Below, one piece after another: positions 12,025-21,800 of a stretch of DNA of 64,000 nt (the stretch's first letter is position 1; each line of letters opens with the position of its first letter). A program made the position numbers and the translations under genes. Source of the DNA: Biomphalaria glabrata (lineage: Eukaryota > Mollusca > Gastropoda > Planorbidae); assembly GCF_947242115.1 (NCBI RefSeq), contig NC_074713.1, positions 14,622,126-14,686,125 on the forward strand, written 5' to 3'. Under the pieces are notes generated by a model. The model saw only the letters and a list, made by a program, of their open reading frames with translations, had not been told where the DNA came from and searched no databases.

Positions 12025-12097
12025 GCCCGGTTAGCTCAGTCGGTAGAGCATCAGACTTTTAATCTGAGGGTCAAGGGTTCAAGTCCCTTATCGGGCG
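12025..12097 (+). tRNA. tRNA-Lys-TTT: tRNA-Lys (anticodon TTT)
   Basis: A 73-nt gene with a perfect cloverleaf. The acceptor stem GCCCGGT pairs with ATCGGGC (one G-U), the D arm contains TAGCTCAGTCGGTAGAGC, the anticodon arm CAGACT-TTT-AATCTG carries TTT, and the T arm contains GGGTTCAAGTCCC. The internal A and B boxes of RNA polymerase III are intact. A T-run starts about 3 nt downstream (from 12100) and can serve as the Pol III terminator. No intron. An identical copy lies on the opposite strand at 12699-12771. Confidence 0.97.
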
Positions 12098-12344
12098 ATT
12101 TTTTTCTTCTTTATCTGTATTTTAAATTTGACATTTTAATAATAATAATAGTTGCATTGGAATTTAAATTGAAATTTCTCTTACTTCTTGCCCGGAGCAA
12201 TTAGTCAGATTTTTTTCTCTTCCATTTTTGAAACTCATGTCTGTCAGACTTATGTAGGCCACAGCCGACCCATGGGTCTCATATTTGAATATATATTTGT
12301 CAAAAAGTATATGTGACATTCATTATGTCTGAATAAATCATCTT

Positions 12345-12519
12345 TGATGCTAAAAAATACCTCTTCAATATAAAACAAAAAGCAAATTACACACTCAAAA
12401 TTCTATGAGCCTAGCCAAAGGGGTTTTGAGTCTCAACCCCCCTTATAATATATATACATTTGGCAAGGGAGGGGGAGAAAAATCCCCCCCCCCCCGAAAA
12501 AAATCTTGGCTTCGCCTAT
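12345..12519. mobile_element. 3' piece of the CATGGGCGTAGCC hAT-like family
   Basis: Contains the family's AGCAAATTACACACTC and CAAAGGGGTTTTGAGT segments, a C-run, and the end GGCTTCGCCTATG (compare GGCTACGCCCATG in the complete copy at 17574-17994). The left end is missing. It lies between the two tRNA-Lys genes. Confidence 0.6.
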
Positions 12520-12698
12520 GATACCTACCTTAATTTTGCATCCCCCTGTATAATGTATATATATATAATATATATAAAATATTTCAGAGTAGGAAAAATT
12601 ATTTATTTTTTTTTTTGAATTTATTAAATGAATTTTTTATAAAGAAAATATAGAAATAATTCTAAAAACACAGTTTAAAAAAGTGGAAAAAAAAATAT

Positions 12699-12771
12699 CG
12701 CCCGATAAGGGACTTGAACCCTTGACCCTCAGATTAAAAGTCTGATGCTCTACCGACTGAGCTAACCGGGC
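12699..12771 (-). tRNA. tRNA-Lys-TTT: tRNA-Lys (anticodon TTT), inverted copy
   Basis: The reverse complement is identical over all 73 nt to the gene at 12025-12097, including anticodon TTT, A and B boxes and the G discriminator base. On the minus strand an A/T-rich run (TTTTTTTTTCC on the coding strand, about 12695-12687) follows and can terminate Pol III. The two genes face each other tail to tail about 600 bp apart. Confidence 0.97.
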
Positions 12772-12874
12772 TTATACACGACATGGCTTGCTGTCAAGGG
12801 GCTCTACCCTTGATAACTTCACACAGCAGCGTGGTTTGATTATTTTAAAATCTAGATATATAGTTAATATAGCC

Positions 12875-14246
12875 CAGTGGTTCCCAAACTTTTTTGTCTC
12901 GTAGACCCCTTGCCATGTTTTCTGATTTTCGGTAGACCCCCTGCTTAACTTATATTGCATTTTTGCACATTCACAAACTAATTTTTTAAACTAATTTCTA
13001 ACTGCAGTGAGTCAAAAAGTGAAAAGTAATGTAAAGCTACATCATAAGTTAGAGAGATCTATCTTTTTTTTACAGATATAATTCAAATTTAAACCTATTA
13101 AAATAATTAATATGTATTGCTGGAATCACCATGTACATTGGAAATGTTTTTTTTTTTTTGTTCATCATCCTTTTCTACGGATATTGTTTCATATAGGAAT
13201 TCGTTGTTCTATGAAGTAGTCCTTCAAACATTAAATATTAATTTATTAATTTGCCTTATGTATTATTGTAAAAGTTTTAGCAAAAGAGTTTCTCGTGTAT
13301 ATCTTGATCTTTCACGTTTGACTCAAATATTGAGCCTGCGGAGCTGTTTTCACTAACAGGAGAAGGGGCAAAGGTGAGTTACTGGCGCCTAAACCAGTAA
13401 GCTTCGGACAGGAGAGGACTCATTAGCCTTGGCTTGCAGCCTACCTAGCTGAAGGAAAATAGAATACAAATCTCTGCTGCTTTGCAGCTATACACCCTAA
13501 CATGGGAAAGGTTTCCTGGGTCAGCCCTGGGGGAAAATATGGAGCTGAAGACCATTAGGCAGTTTGCAGTTTAATGCTCCCCCCCCCCCCCGATGTGCAC
13601 TTGAAATGTAGTGTTGCTTAAAGAAATTCGTTTCATAATATCAGATAAAGGTTTGTGTAAAATATTTTTTAAAACTACTTCAAGGGCTGGTAAAATCAAT
13701 GTTTTATCTAGTGTTTTCCGAATTTGGCTATATGTAAAGAGATCTTGTAAAATGCTCACAAACCACCATCTTTTCTATATGATATTGAAGAAAGATTTTG
13801 TGGATCTATTCTGAATTTTTTTTCTCACTTTTCTCTTTTTATCAGGGTGGCATCGTCTCAAATAATCCTCGAGTGTAATTGGTTTCATATAGTCATAAAA
13901 AAGGCTCTTATTATAGACAATCGCTTATTTAACAAGGAAATAAATAATCAACGCTTTAAAATCAAGATTTCTTTTTGTTAAATATTAGTTACATGTAGAC
14001 AAAATTAACTATTTAAATAAGTATTGAAATTAAATACAACTATTTTACTTTATTACAATGGTGTAACCGTTTATACAAATCATTTATAAGTGTTTGAAAT
14101 AGTTACATTAATGGGGTGTGAAGATTAAAGTCATAGACCCCCATGGACATCTCATAGACCCCCAATTTACTTTTTCACTTTCGTAGACCCCTTGGAAGTC
14201 TTCGTAGACCCCTGGGGGTCTATATAGACCACTTTGGGAATCACTG
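12875..14246. mobile_element. hAT-like non-autonomous element with 8-bp target duplication
   Basis: The left end is CAGTGGTTCCCAAACTTT and the right end reverse-complements to CAGTGATTCCCAAAG. The target duplication ATATAGCC is perfect (12867-12874 and 14247-14254). The subterminal regions repeat GTAGACCCC on both sides. Length 1,372 bp, with no transposase. A different repeat (13352-13560) is nested inside. Confidence 0.9.
13352..13560 (-). repeat. Nested copy of the 46-kb repeat family
   Basis: Segments GCTTCGGACAGGAG, CCTTGGCTTGCAGCCTACC, TTTGCAGCTATACACCC and CATGGGAAAGG are the reverse complement of 46280-46425. So this is a partial, opposite-orientation copy of that family inside the hAT-like element. 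Confidence 0.65.
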
Positions 14247-14307
14247 ATATAGCCTAACTAGATCTTTCAATCAGGTACATTCATTACATTGTAAATAATC
14301 CATAATA

Positions 14308-14505
14308 TAGTGATTCCTAACCGTACAAAGAAACGGGACGCTTCGCACATCTTGAGTATTTAGCGGAACAATTTGTTTATTTTTTTTTTTAGAGAGATTA
14401 ATTCACGCGGTGGTCTACTAGTTAATTAATCCAGTAGTTCGTAGAACACCCATTTAGGACTCGAGGAACACAAAGGTACCCTTTGACACATATTGAGAAA
14501 CACTG
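14308..14505. mobile_element. Small hAT-like MITE (CAGTGTTTCTCAA type)
   Basis: The left end TAGTGATTCCTAACC and right end GAGAAACACTG are imperfect inverted repeats. The interior contains GTAGAACACCCATTTAGG and AGCGGAACA, matching degenerate pieces at about 28876-28975 and 34800-34870. No clear 8-bp duplication remains. Confidence 0.45.
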
Positions 14506-14545
14506 CTAAGATTTATATATTCCCACTGTACCTACTGACTGAATG

Positions 14546-15213
14546 CAGGGCCGCCGCGAGGGTTGTAGCCGTCTGCGTGCGAAATTTTAAAATGCCGCCC
14601 CTTCACCAATTTTTTTTTCTAGAAAAAAAAAATTCATTAAGACTGAGCTGGACCCTGTACCAAAAGCACACGATTGATGATTGCCAAGCTTTTAACTACT
14701 AATAAATTAATAATAAACGTTAAAATACAAGAAAAGTAATATTTTTTCCCTACAATGAAAAAGGTGCTGGTACGTCGTACCAGTGCGTACGGTCACACAA
14801 AAAAAGCCGTGGTTATAGATATATGTAGTAAGTAGATACTAAGAAGAAAAACAATGTATTGACTGACCAGTTTGTTTGTCATTCAAAACATACACAAACT
14901 ACCAACGAAAATTCAAGGCCAGAAATGAGTAGGCGCCCAATGGGAATCTCTACCGCGCTGCTCTATTTATTTTTCTTGTATAAATTTCCAAAATAACTTT
15001 TTATGTACAAATATCTTTTTTTTTTTATTTTAAGTTTTTAAAGGATACTGGAATAATTAGAATTTATAAAAAATATTTAAATATTTAAGTACTTTTTTTT
15101 TTTATTAAACTAAGATTAAAAAAAAATATTCTTGAAATAATGATTTGGCCGCCCCTTAACTTCGGCCGCCTGCGTGCAATGCACACATTGCACAATAGGT
15201 AGCGGCGGCCCTG
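14546..15213. mobile_element. hAT-like MITE with 8-bp target duplication
   Basis: The terminal repeats CAGGGCCGCCGC are identical on both ends, flanked by a perfect duplication ACTGAATG (14538-14545 and 15214-15221). Length 668 bp. The subterminal regions both contain GGCCGCC/GCCTGCGTGC. A second MITE piece (14680-14807) is inside. Confidence 0.9.
14680..14807 (-). mobile_element. Nested MITE piece shared with 6035-6172
   Basis: Reverse complement of 6035-6172, with landmarks GATTGCCAAGCTTTTAACTA, CGTTAAAATACAAGAAAAG and GGTGCTGGTACGTCGTACC. It lies within the 14546-15213 element. Confidence 0.65.
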
Positions 15214-15836
15214 ACTGAATGGAACATTCCTTATTCTCCCACTTGCCGAGGACGAAAAAAGTCAGCAGCGTGTTTATCAGAAGGGTAGTGAGCAAAACGT
15301 GAGCCAGGGGCGAGGTACATTATTAGCGCCCCTCCCCATTTCCCATGAACATCACATAGAAATATAGGCTGCGTGTGGCGCTCCTCTGGGGGTAGCGCCC
15401 GGGGCATCGTGCCCTCAGCCCCTCCCCCCCCCCATCACTACTCCTCTGAGCGTGTTAGACTCTACATCAGAAGGTCAGTGGTTCAAACCTCTAATCGCAC
15501 GATAAGTTTTTAAATTTATATATATATATATTGTAAATAGTGTTTTTGCATAATTTAAAATTAGTAATTCTATCTACATAAAAGTTGAAGCAGAATGTAT
15601 ACTCTCGATCGAAAGATAGGTCTGAACACTAGATTAAATGTAGGCCACATATACTAGAATACACCAGCCAAATGGGGGTTGTGGAAATACGGGCAGTTTT
15701 ATTGAAAGCGCAAATAAAATAGGGGTGGGGGCGGTACTGGCAGAGTATTATGTGAGCATTTCCAAGATGTACTAAGAAAAAAAAAACTCTAGATCTAGCC
15801 TTGGAACAAATCAACGGGCGAAGCCGGTGGTTAATG
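15214..15836. other. Spacer with a tRNA-like scrap
   Basis: AGTGGTTCAAACCTCT at about 15478-15493 resembles a tRNA T arm preceded by a poor anticodon-like region, so it may be a tRNA pseudogene or SINE scrap. Otherwise AT-rich with C-runs; no gene seen. Confidence 0.4.
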
Positions 15837-15840
15837 CTAG

Positions 15841-16660
15841 TTTTAATATACATGTCCAAAACACAAACACTGCACCTCAAGTAAGCATTAATGGCCAACC
15901 ACTAGAAATTGTTGATCACTTTTGTTACCTTGGCTCCATCATATCCAACAACACTCTACTGGATAAAGACATAAACAACAGGATAGCCAAGGCAATGGCC
16001 ACCATGTCACTGTTGCAGAAAAGAGTCTGGGACAACATATTGCTGACTAGCAGTACTAAAGCCCTAGTCTACCGGACCTGTGTGTTGAGCACCTTGCTGT
16101 ACGGAAGTGAAACATGGTCAACCTACTCATGGCAGGGAAAAAAGCTGAATGTCTTCCACCTCCGATGCCTAAGGCGGATCTTTAAAATAAGGTGGCAAGA
16201 TAAGATAACCAATGAGGAAGTGCTATATAGAGCAGGATGCCAGGACATCCGCTCTGTTATCAGCAGCAGACGCCTTGGCTGGCTTGGCCACGTTCGTAGA
16301 ATGCCAGTAGGTCGACTTCCACAGGACATCCTGTATGGCGATCTAATAGAAGGCAGGAGAGCCGCTGGTCGCCCACTTTTACGTTATACGGATGTATGCA
16401 AACGCGACATGAAGCTCTTCAAAATCGACACTGGCAACTGGGAAGAGGTGGCACTGGACAGATCCACATGGAGAGAGAGCATAAAGGAAGGGTCACAGAT
16501 TGCAGATGTCATACACAACAGAAGCAGAAAGAAGGGTGAAAATGCAACGGCGCCTGGTGATTATATATGCCCAACCTGCGATCGCAGCTGTGTATCAAGG
16601 ATTGGCCTCTTTAGTCACACAAGAAGTTGCAAAGGGAAAAGATCGTCTCTCGAGACGTAA
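15841..16660 (+). CDS. 5'-truncated LINE: reverse transcriptase C-terminus plus zinc finger
   Basis: An open frame of about 273 codons continues without a stop to TAA at 16658. It corresponds to the part after the catalytic palm of an endonuclease-type LINE. HFCYLGSIISNNTLLDKDIN (about residues 31-50) is the 'YLGS.IS' box, CVLSTLLYGSETW the thumb 'LLYG.E.W' box, then LRCLRRIFKIRWQDKITN, RRLGWLGHVRRMP and GRPLLRYTDVCKRDMK. The tail CPTCDRSCVSRIGLFSHTRSC is a C2H2/C2HC-type finger typical of these LINEs. The N-terminal endonuclease and the FADD-containing palm are missing. The upstream frame (from 15827) runs into the hairpin-CTAG of a possible Helitron end, so the truncation point coincides with that insertion edge. 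The frame is intact, implying a young fragment, but it cannot be an active element. The clade is probably RTE/Proto2-like; this is a family-level judgement. Confidence 0.85.
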
Positions 16661-17565
16661 AATGCAACAGAATATACATTTAAAAAAAAAGTGGGTTGGG
16701 GTGTTAAGGCCTCTCTCGCTTTTATTGACATGAGCAATCTGTCGTTACAGCGAACATAAAACAAGTATGTCATCAGTCCTGGATTTACTTATAGGGCGTA
16801 TGCTACATAAGATAGGGATATAGCTTATGGTTCCAGTGATGTTTTCAATCATTTTGAAGATAAAGCAAAGAAAAAAATATTGATTACAAGGGGCCCCATA
16901 TTTCAAATAGTTTAGGGCCTCATGATGTCCAAAACCGGTGCTTTTTGTCATTCATGATACTCGCCAGAGGCGGCCCTAGCCGTGTGCCTGGGACACTAGG
17001 CGATAGTCATATCAGGGCCACGAATATTTGTCCGATTGGCTAATGGTGACAAAGATTCTCTTTAAATTATCGCGGGGCTCCCCTCCGGTGCGGGACCTGA
17101 TCCGTTGCATCATTCGCCACTCCACAAGGCCTCCTCTGTACGCACGCGTGCTGTTGTGAAACCCTGCTTCAGAGTCTAGCTTGGGGCTATGGTTTGATTT
17201 AAAAAAAAAAGGAAATAAACTTAGAAACGATTTCTAAATATGTAGGCCTGCCCCAAGTATGAGTGAGTGTGTGTGTGTGACTTGTGAATGTGGTCACTAC
17301 ATGTCACGTGAAAGGTATTCTAAGCACTACCAATACGCGGTTCAGGGTTCATTTGATTACTTCCCAATTCCCTCTTCCCCTTCCGACCATTAATAAAATG
17401 AACAAATGAATCTGGCCTTTGAACAGTTAGGAAGTATGAATAGCCTCAAGATATTACTTTATGTCTAGATTGAAATCGTGGAAAGTTGTTTCATTGCCAT
17501 TTTTGTACTAGTAAATAAGTGAAAAACGATAAAGACTCCACCTCCCCCCCCCCTTTCCAAAGTGT
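16661..17565. other. Spacer after the LINE fragment
   Basis: A short A-run (16680-16690) may be the LINE's 3' tail. AGAGGCGGCCCTAGCCG near 16974 resembles another hAT-like end without a partner. No gene seen. Confidence 0.5.
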
Positions 17566-17573
17566 CCCATCAC

Positions 17574-17994
17574 CATGGGCGTAGCCATTTTTTTTTCGGG
17601 GGAGGTGAGGTTGTGGGGATTTATTTCCTCTCCTCATATATATATATATATATCATGGGCGTATCTAGGTTTTTTTGGGGGGTTCATTCACCCCCCCCCC
17701 CCCGAAATGAAACGTTGCGACTGATTTTTTGCTTTTGATTTTCGTTAGCATTATTTTTGGTTTTATTTAAGTCGGGGGTTTAATCGCAATACCCCCCTGG
17801 AAAGAGATTTTAAACTCAACCCCCCCCCCTTTTGTCTGCGCTGGGGCTAGTGATGGTTTAATATTAAAATCTCAACTTAAATAGATAAAATTAAAGCAAA
17901 AAATCAGTCACAAAATTCCACTCCCCTTTGGGGAGGGAGGAAATTCATCTCGGGGTGGGGGTTGAACCTCCCCCCCCCATCGGCTACGCCCATG
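17574..17994. mobile_element. hAT-like MITE, CATGGGCGTAGCC family (complete copy)
   Basis: Perfect 13-bp terminal inverted repeats CATGGGCGTAGCC/GGCTACGCCCATG are flanked by a perfect 8-bp duplication CCCATCAC (17566-17573 and 17995-18002). Length 421 bp. A second start, CATGGGCGTATCTAGG at about 17654 after a TA run, shows that the left end is partly duplicated or that a sister copy is nested. Other family copies are at 12345-12519 and 54619-57314. Confidence 0.88.
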
Positions 17995-18149
17995 CCCATC
18001 ACAACCGACGTCTTCGGTCAATTACAGGTTCAATGCCTATTATAATCATGAAAGGGTGGCAATTATGTTTTATAAAGGATCGAGGGCGAGGTCATGCTAT
18101 TTAAAAGAATCGTGTTTTTAGAATGATTTCGTACACACACAAAAAGTTT

Positions 18150-18240
18150 CCCTTTCAGACCTTGTGGTCTATAGGGCAGACGATGTAAAGGTCATCCGTT
18201 TCTGTGGCCTACCGTCAAGGAGGATGTCATACTAACACTG
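18150..18240 (-). mobile_element. 3' tail of tRNA-derived SINE (family 2), minus strand
   Basis: TTGTGGTCTATAGGGCAGAC, GTAAAGGTCATCCGTTTCTG and GTGGCCTACCGTCAAGGAGG match the tail of the SINE at 55800-56040. The 5' tRNA-like head is absent. Confidence 0.65.
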
Positions 18241-18287
18241 GGAGTATCTTCACCAGCAGCTCGACAGTTTTGGCTTGGGGAGACTAC

Positions 18288-18628
18288 ATGTCTTTCTTGT
18301 TGCTTTCTTGCAGGCTGCCTGTGAACATGTCTTTCTTGTTGCTTTCTTGCAGGCTGCCTGTGAACATCTCTTTCTTGTTGCTTTCTTGCAGGCTGCCTGT
18401 GAACATGTCTTTCTTGTTACTTTCTTGCAGGCTGCCTGTGAACATGTCTTTCTTGTTGCTTTCTTGCAGGCTGCCTGTGAACATGTCTTTCTTGTTGCTT
18501 TCTTGCAGGCTGCCTGTGAACATGTCTTTCTTGTTGCTTTCTTGCAGGCTGCCTGTGAACATGTCTTTCTTGTTGCTTTCTTGCAGGCTGCCTGTGAACA
18601 TGTCTTTCTTGTTGCTTTCTTGCCTGTG
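18288..18628. repeat. 39-bp minisatellite, about 9 copies
   Basis: The unit is 39 bp, with starts at 18288, 18327, 18366 and so on. Each unit contains TTGCTTTCTTGCAG/GC, a polypyrimidine tract followed by CAG that looks like a splice acceptor. Units are nearly identical, so the array is young. Because 39 is divisible by 3, it stays open in several frames, which explains the repeated-peptide ORFs on both strands. Confidence 0.95.
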
Positions 18629-18823
18629 AATTTTTAAGTCCTATTTTTTTCCATCACAGTCAACGAAGACCACATCTGTCATCCACAAGGCTGCGAGCCA
18701 ACAAATGTGGCTGTTGAGGCCTATTCGAACCCTAGATATTCATGTCTAGCCTGAGTATGTTTGGATTGCCGTTTCTGTTGTTTTTTTTCTTTTCTGTCAT
18801 CATTTTTTTCTGTTCTCTTTTGG

Positions 18824-21800
18824 GAGACTCTAGCCAGTGCAATTTTCACGACTTTTGCGAGACTCTAGCCAGTACTACTTTCATGACATTTGGAAGACTC
18901 TAGCCAGTGCTATTTTCACGACTTTTGGGAGACTCTAGCCAGTGCTATTTTCACGACTTTTGGGAGACTCTAGCCAGTGCTATTTTCACGACATTTGGGA
19001 GACTCTAGCCAGTGCTATTTTCAAGAATTTTGGGAGACTCTAGCCAGTGCTATTTTCACGACTTTTTGGAGACTCTTGCCAGTGCTATTTTCACGACTTT
19101 TGCGAGACTCTATCCAGTGCTACTTTCACGACTTTTGCGAGACTCTTAACCAGTGATACTTTCACGACTTTTGGGAGACTTTAGCCAGTGCTATTTTCAC
19201 GACTTTTGGGAGACTCTTGCCAGTGCTATTTTCACGCCTTTTGGGAGACTCTAGCCAGTGCTATTTTCACGACTTTTGTGAGACTCTAGCCAGTGCTACT
19301 TTCACGACTTTTGCGAGACTCTTAACCAGTGATACTTTCACGACTTTTGGAAGACTTTAGCCAGTGCTATTTTCACGACTTTTGGGAGACTCTAGCCAGT
19401 GCTATTTTCACGCCTTTTGGGAGACTCTAGCCAGTGCTACTTTCACGACTTTTAAGAGACTCTAACCAGTGCTACTTTCACGACTTTTGGGAGACTCTAG
19501 CCAGTGCTATTTTCACGACTTTTGGGAGACTCTAGCCAGTGCTATTTTCACGACTTTTGGGAGACTCTAGCCAGTGCTACTTTCACGACTTTTGGGAGAC
19601 TCTAACCAGTGCTACTTTCACGACTTTTGGGAGACTCTAGCCAGTGCTATTTTCACGACTTTTGGGAGACTCTAGCCAGTGCTATTTTCACGACTTTTTG
19701 GAGACTCTCGCCAGTGCTATTTTCACGACTTTTGCGAGACTCTATCCAGTGCTACTTTCACGACTTTTGCGAGACTCTATCCAGTGCTACTTTCACGACT
19801 TTTGCGAGACTCTTAACCAGTGATACTTTTACGACTTTTGGAAGACTTTAGCCAGTGCTATTTTCACGACTTTTGGGAGACTCTAGCCAGTGCTATTTTC
19901 ACGACTTTTGTGAGACTCTAGCCAGTGCTACTTTCACGACTTTTGCGAGACTCTTAACCAGTGATACTTTCACGACTTTTGGAAGACTTTAGCCAGTGCT
20001 ATTTTCACGACTTTTGGGAGACTCTAGCCAGTGCTATTTTCACGCCTTTTGGGAGACTCTAGCCAGTGCTACTTTCACGACTTTTAAGAGACTCTAACCA
20101 GTGCTACTTTCACGACTTTTGGGAGACTCTAGCCAGTGCTATTTTCACGACTTTTGGGAGACTCTAGCCAGTGCTATTTTCACGACTTTTGGGAGACTCT
20201 AGCCAGTGCTACTTTCACGACTTTTGGGAGACTCTAACCAGTGCTACTTTCACGACTTTTGGGAGACTCTAGCCAGTGCTATTTTCACGACTTTTGGGAG
20301 ACTCTAGCCAGTGCTATTTTCACGACTTTTTGGAGACTCTTGCCAGTGCTATTTTCACGACTTTTGCGAGACTATCCATTTCTACTTTCACGACTTTTGC
20401 GAGACTCTAGCCAGTGATACTTTCACGACTTTTGGAAGACTTTAGCCAGTGCTATTTTCACGACTTTTGTGAGACTCTTGCCAGTGCTATTTTCACGCCT
20501 TTTGGGAGACTCTAGCCAGTGCTATTTTCACGACTTTTGTGAGACTCTAGCCAGTGCTACTTTCACGACTTTTGCGAGACTCTTAACCAGTGATACTTTC
20601 ACGACTTTTGGAAGACTTTAGCCAGTGCTATTTTCACGACTTTTGGGAGACTCTAGCCAGTGCTATTTTCACGCCTTTTGGGAGACTCTAGCCAGTGCTA
20701 CTTTCACGACTTTTAAGAGACTCTAACCAGTGCTACTTTCACGACTTTTGGGAGACTCTAGCCAGTGCTATTTTCACGACTTTTGGGAGACTCTAGCCAG
20801 TGCTATTTTCACGACTTTTGGGAGACTCTAGCCAGTGCTACTTTCACGACTTTTGGGAGACTCTAACCAGTGCTACTTTCACGACTTTTGGGAGACTCTA
20901 GCCAGTGCTATTTTCACGACTTTTGGGAGACTCTAGCCAGTGCTATTTTCACGACTTTTTGGAGACTCTTGCCAGTGCTATTTTCACGACTTTTGCGAGA
21001 CTCTATCCAGTGCTACTTTCACGACTTTTGCGAGACTCTTAACCAGTGATACTTTCACGACTTTTGGAAGACTTTAGCCAGTGCTATTTTCACGACTTTT
21101 GGGAGACTCTTGCCAGTGCTATTTTCACGCCTTTTGGGAGACTCTAGCCAGTGCTATTTTCACGACTTTTGTGAGACTCTAGCCAGTGCTACTTTCACGA
21201 CTTTTGCGAGACTCTTAACCAGTGATACTTTCACGACTTTTGGAAGACTTTAGCCAGTGCTATTTTCACGACTTTTGGGAGACTCTAGCCAGTGCTATTT
21301 TCACGCCTTTTGGGAGACTCTAGCCAGTGCTACTTTCACGACTTTTAAGAGACTCTAACCAGTGCTACTTTCACGACTTTTGGGAGACTCTAGCCAGTGC
21401 TATTTTCACGACTTTTGGGAGACTCTAGCCAGTGCTATTTTCACGACTTTTGGGAGACTCTAGCCAGTGCTACTTTCACGACTTTTGGGAGACTCTAACC
21501 AGTGCTACTTTCACGACTTTTGGGAGACTCTAGCCAGTGCTATTTTCACGACTTTTGGGAGACTCTAGCCAGTGCTATTTTCACGACTTTTTGGAGACTC
21601 TTGCCAGTGCTATTTTCACGACTTTTGCGAGACTATCCATTTCTACTTTCACGACTTTTGCGAGACTCTAGCCAGTGATACTTTCACGACTTTTGGAAGA
21701 CTTTAGCCAGTGCTATTTTCACGACTTTTGTGAGACTCTAGCCAGTGCTAATTTCACGCCTTTTGGGAGCCTCTAGCCAGTGCTATTTTCACCACTTTTG

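Larger units (their letters stand above)
11404..15840 (+). mobile_element. Possible Helitron span carrying tRNA genes (ends only)
   Basis: At 11404 TCTAATATATAAAACAAAGT closely resembles the 5' end of the small Helitron-like element at 59103, and it is preceded by A. At 15818-15831 a short hairpin (ACGGGC-GAA-GCCGGT, one mismatch) is followed by CTAG (15837-15840) and then T. TC...hairpin...CTAG between A and T is the canonical Helitron layout. If these ends belong together, the element would be 4.4 kb, would enclose both tRNA-Lys(TTT) genes and several MITEs, and would abut a LINE fragment. The two ends could instead come from different insertions. Confidence 0.25.

Noticed and set aside
15462-15505. 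Additional tRNA gene
   Set aside because: Only a T-arm-like segment is recognisable; acceptor and D arms do not fold.
16123-16329. Minus-strand frame within the LINE fragment
   Set aside because: Antisense shadow of the well-supported plus-strand reverse transcriptase C-terminus.
18204-18637. Overlapping 105-141 codon frames on both strands
   Set aside because: The 39-bp unit is divisible by 3, so it stays open in several frames; no independent coding evidence.
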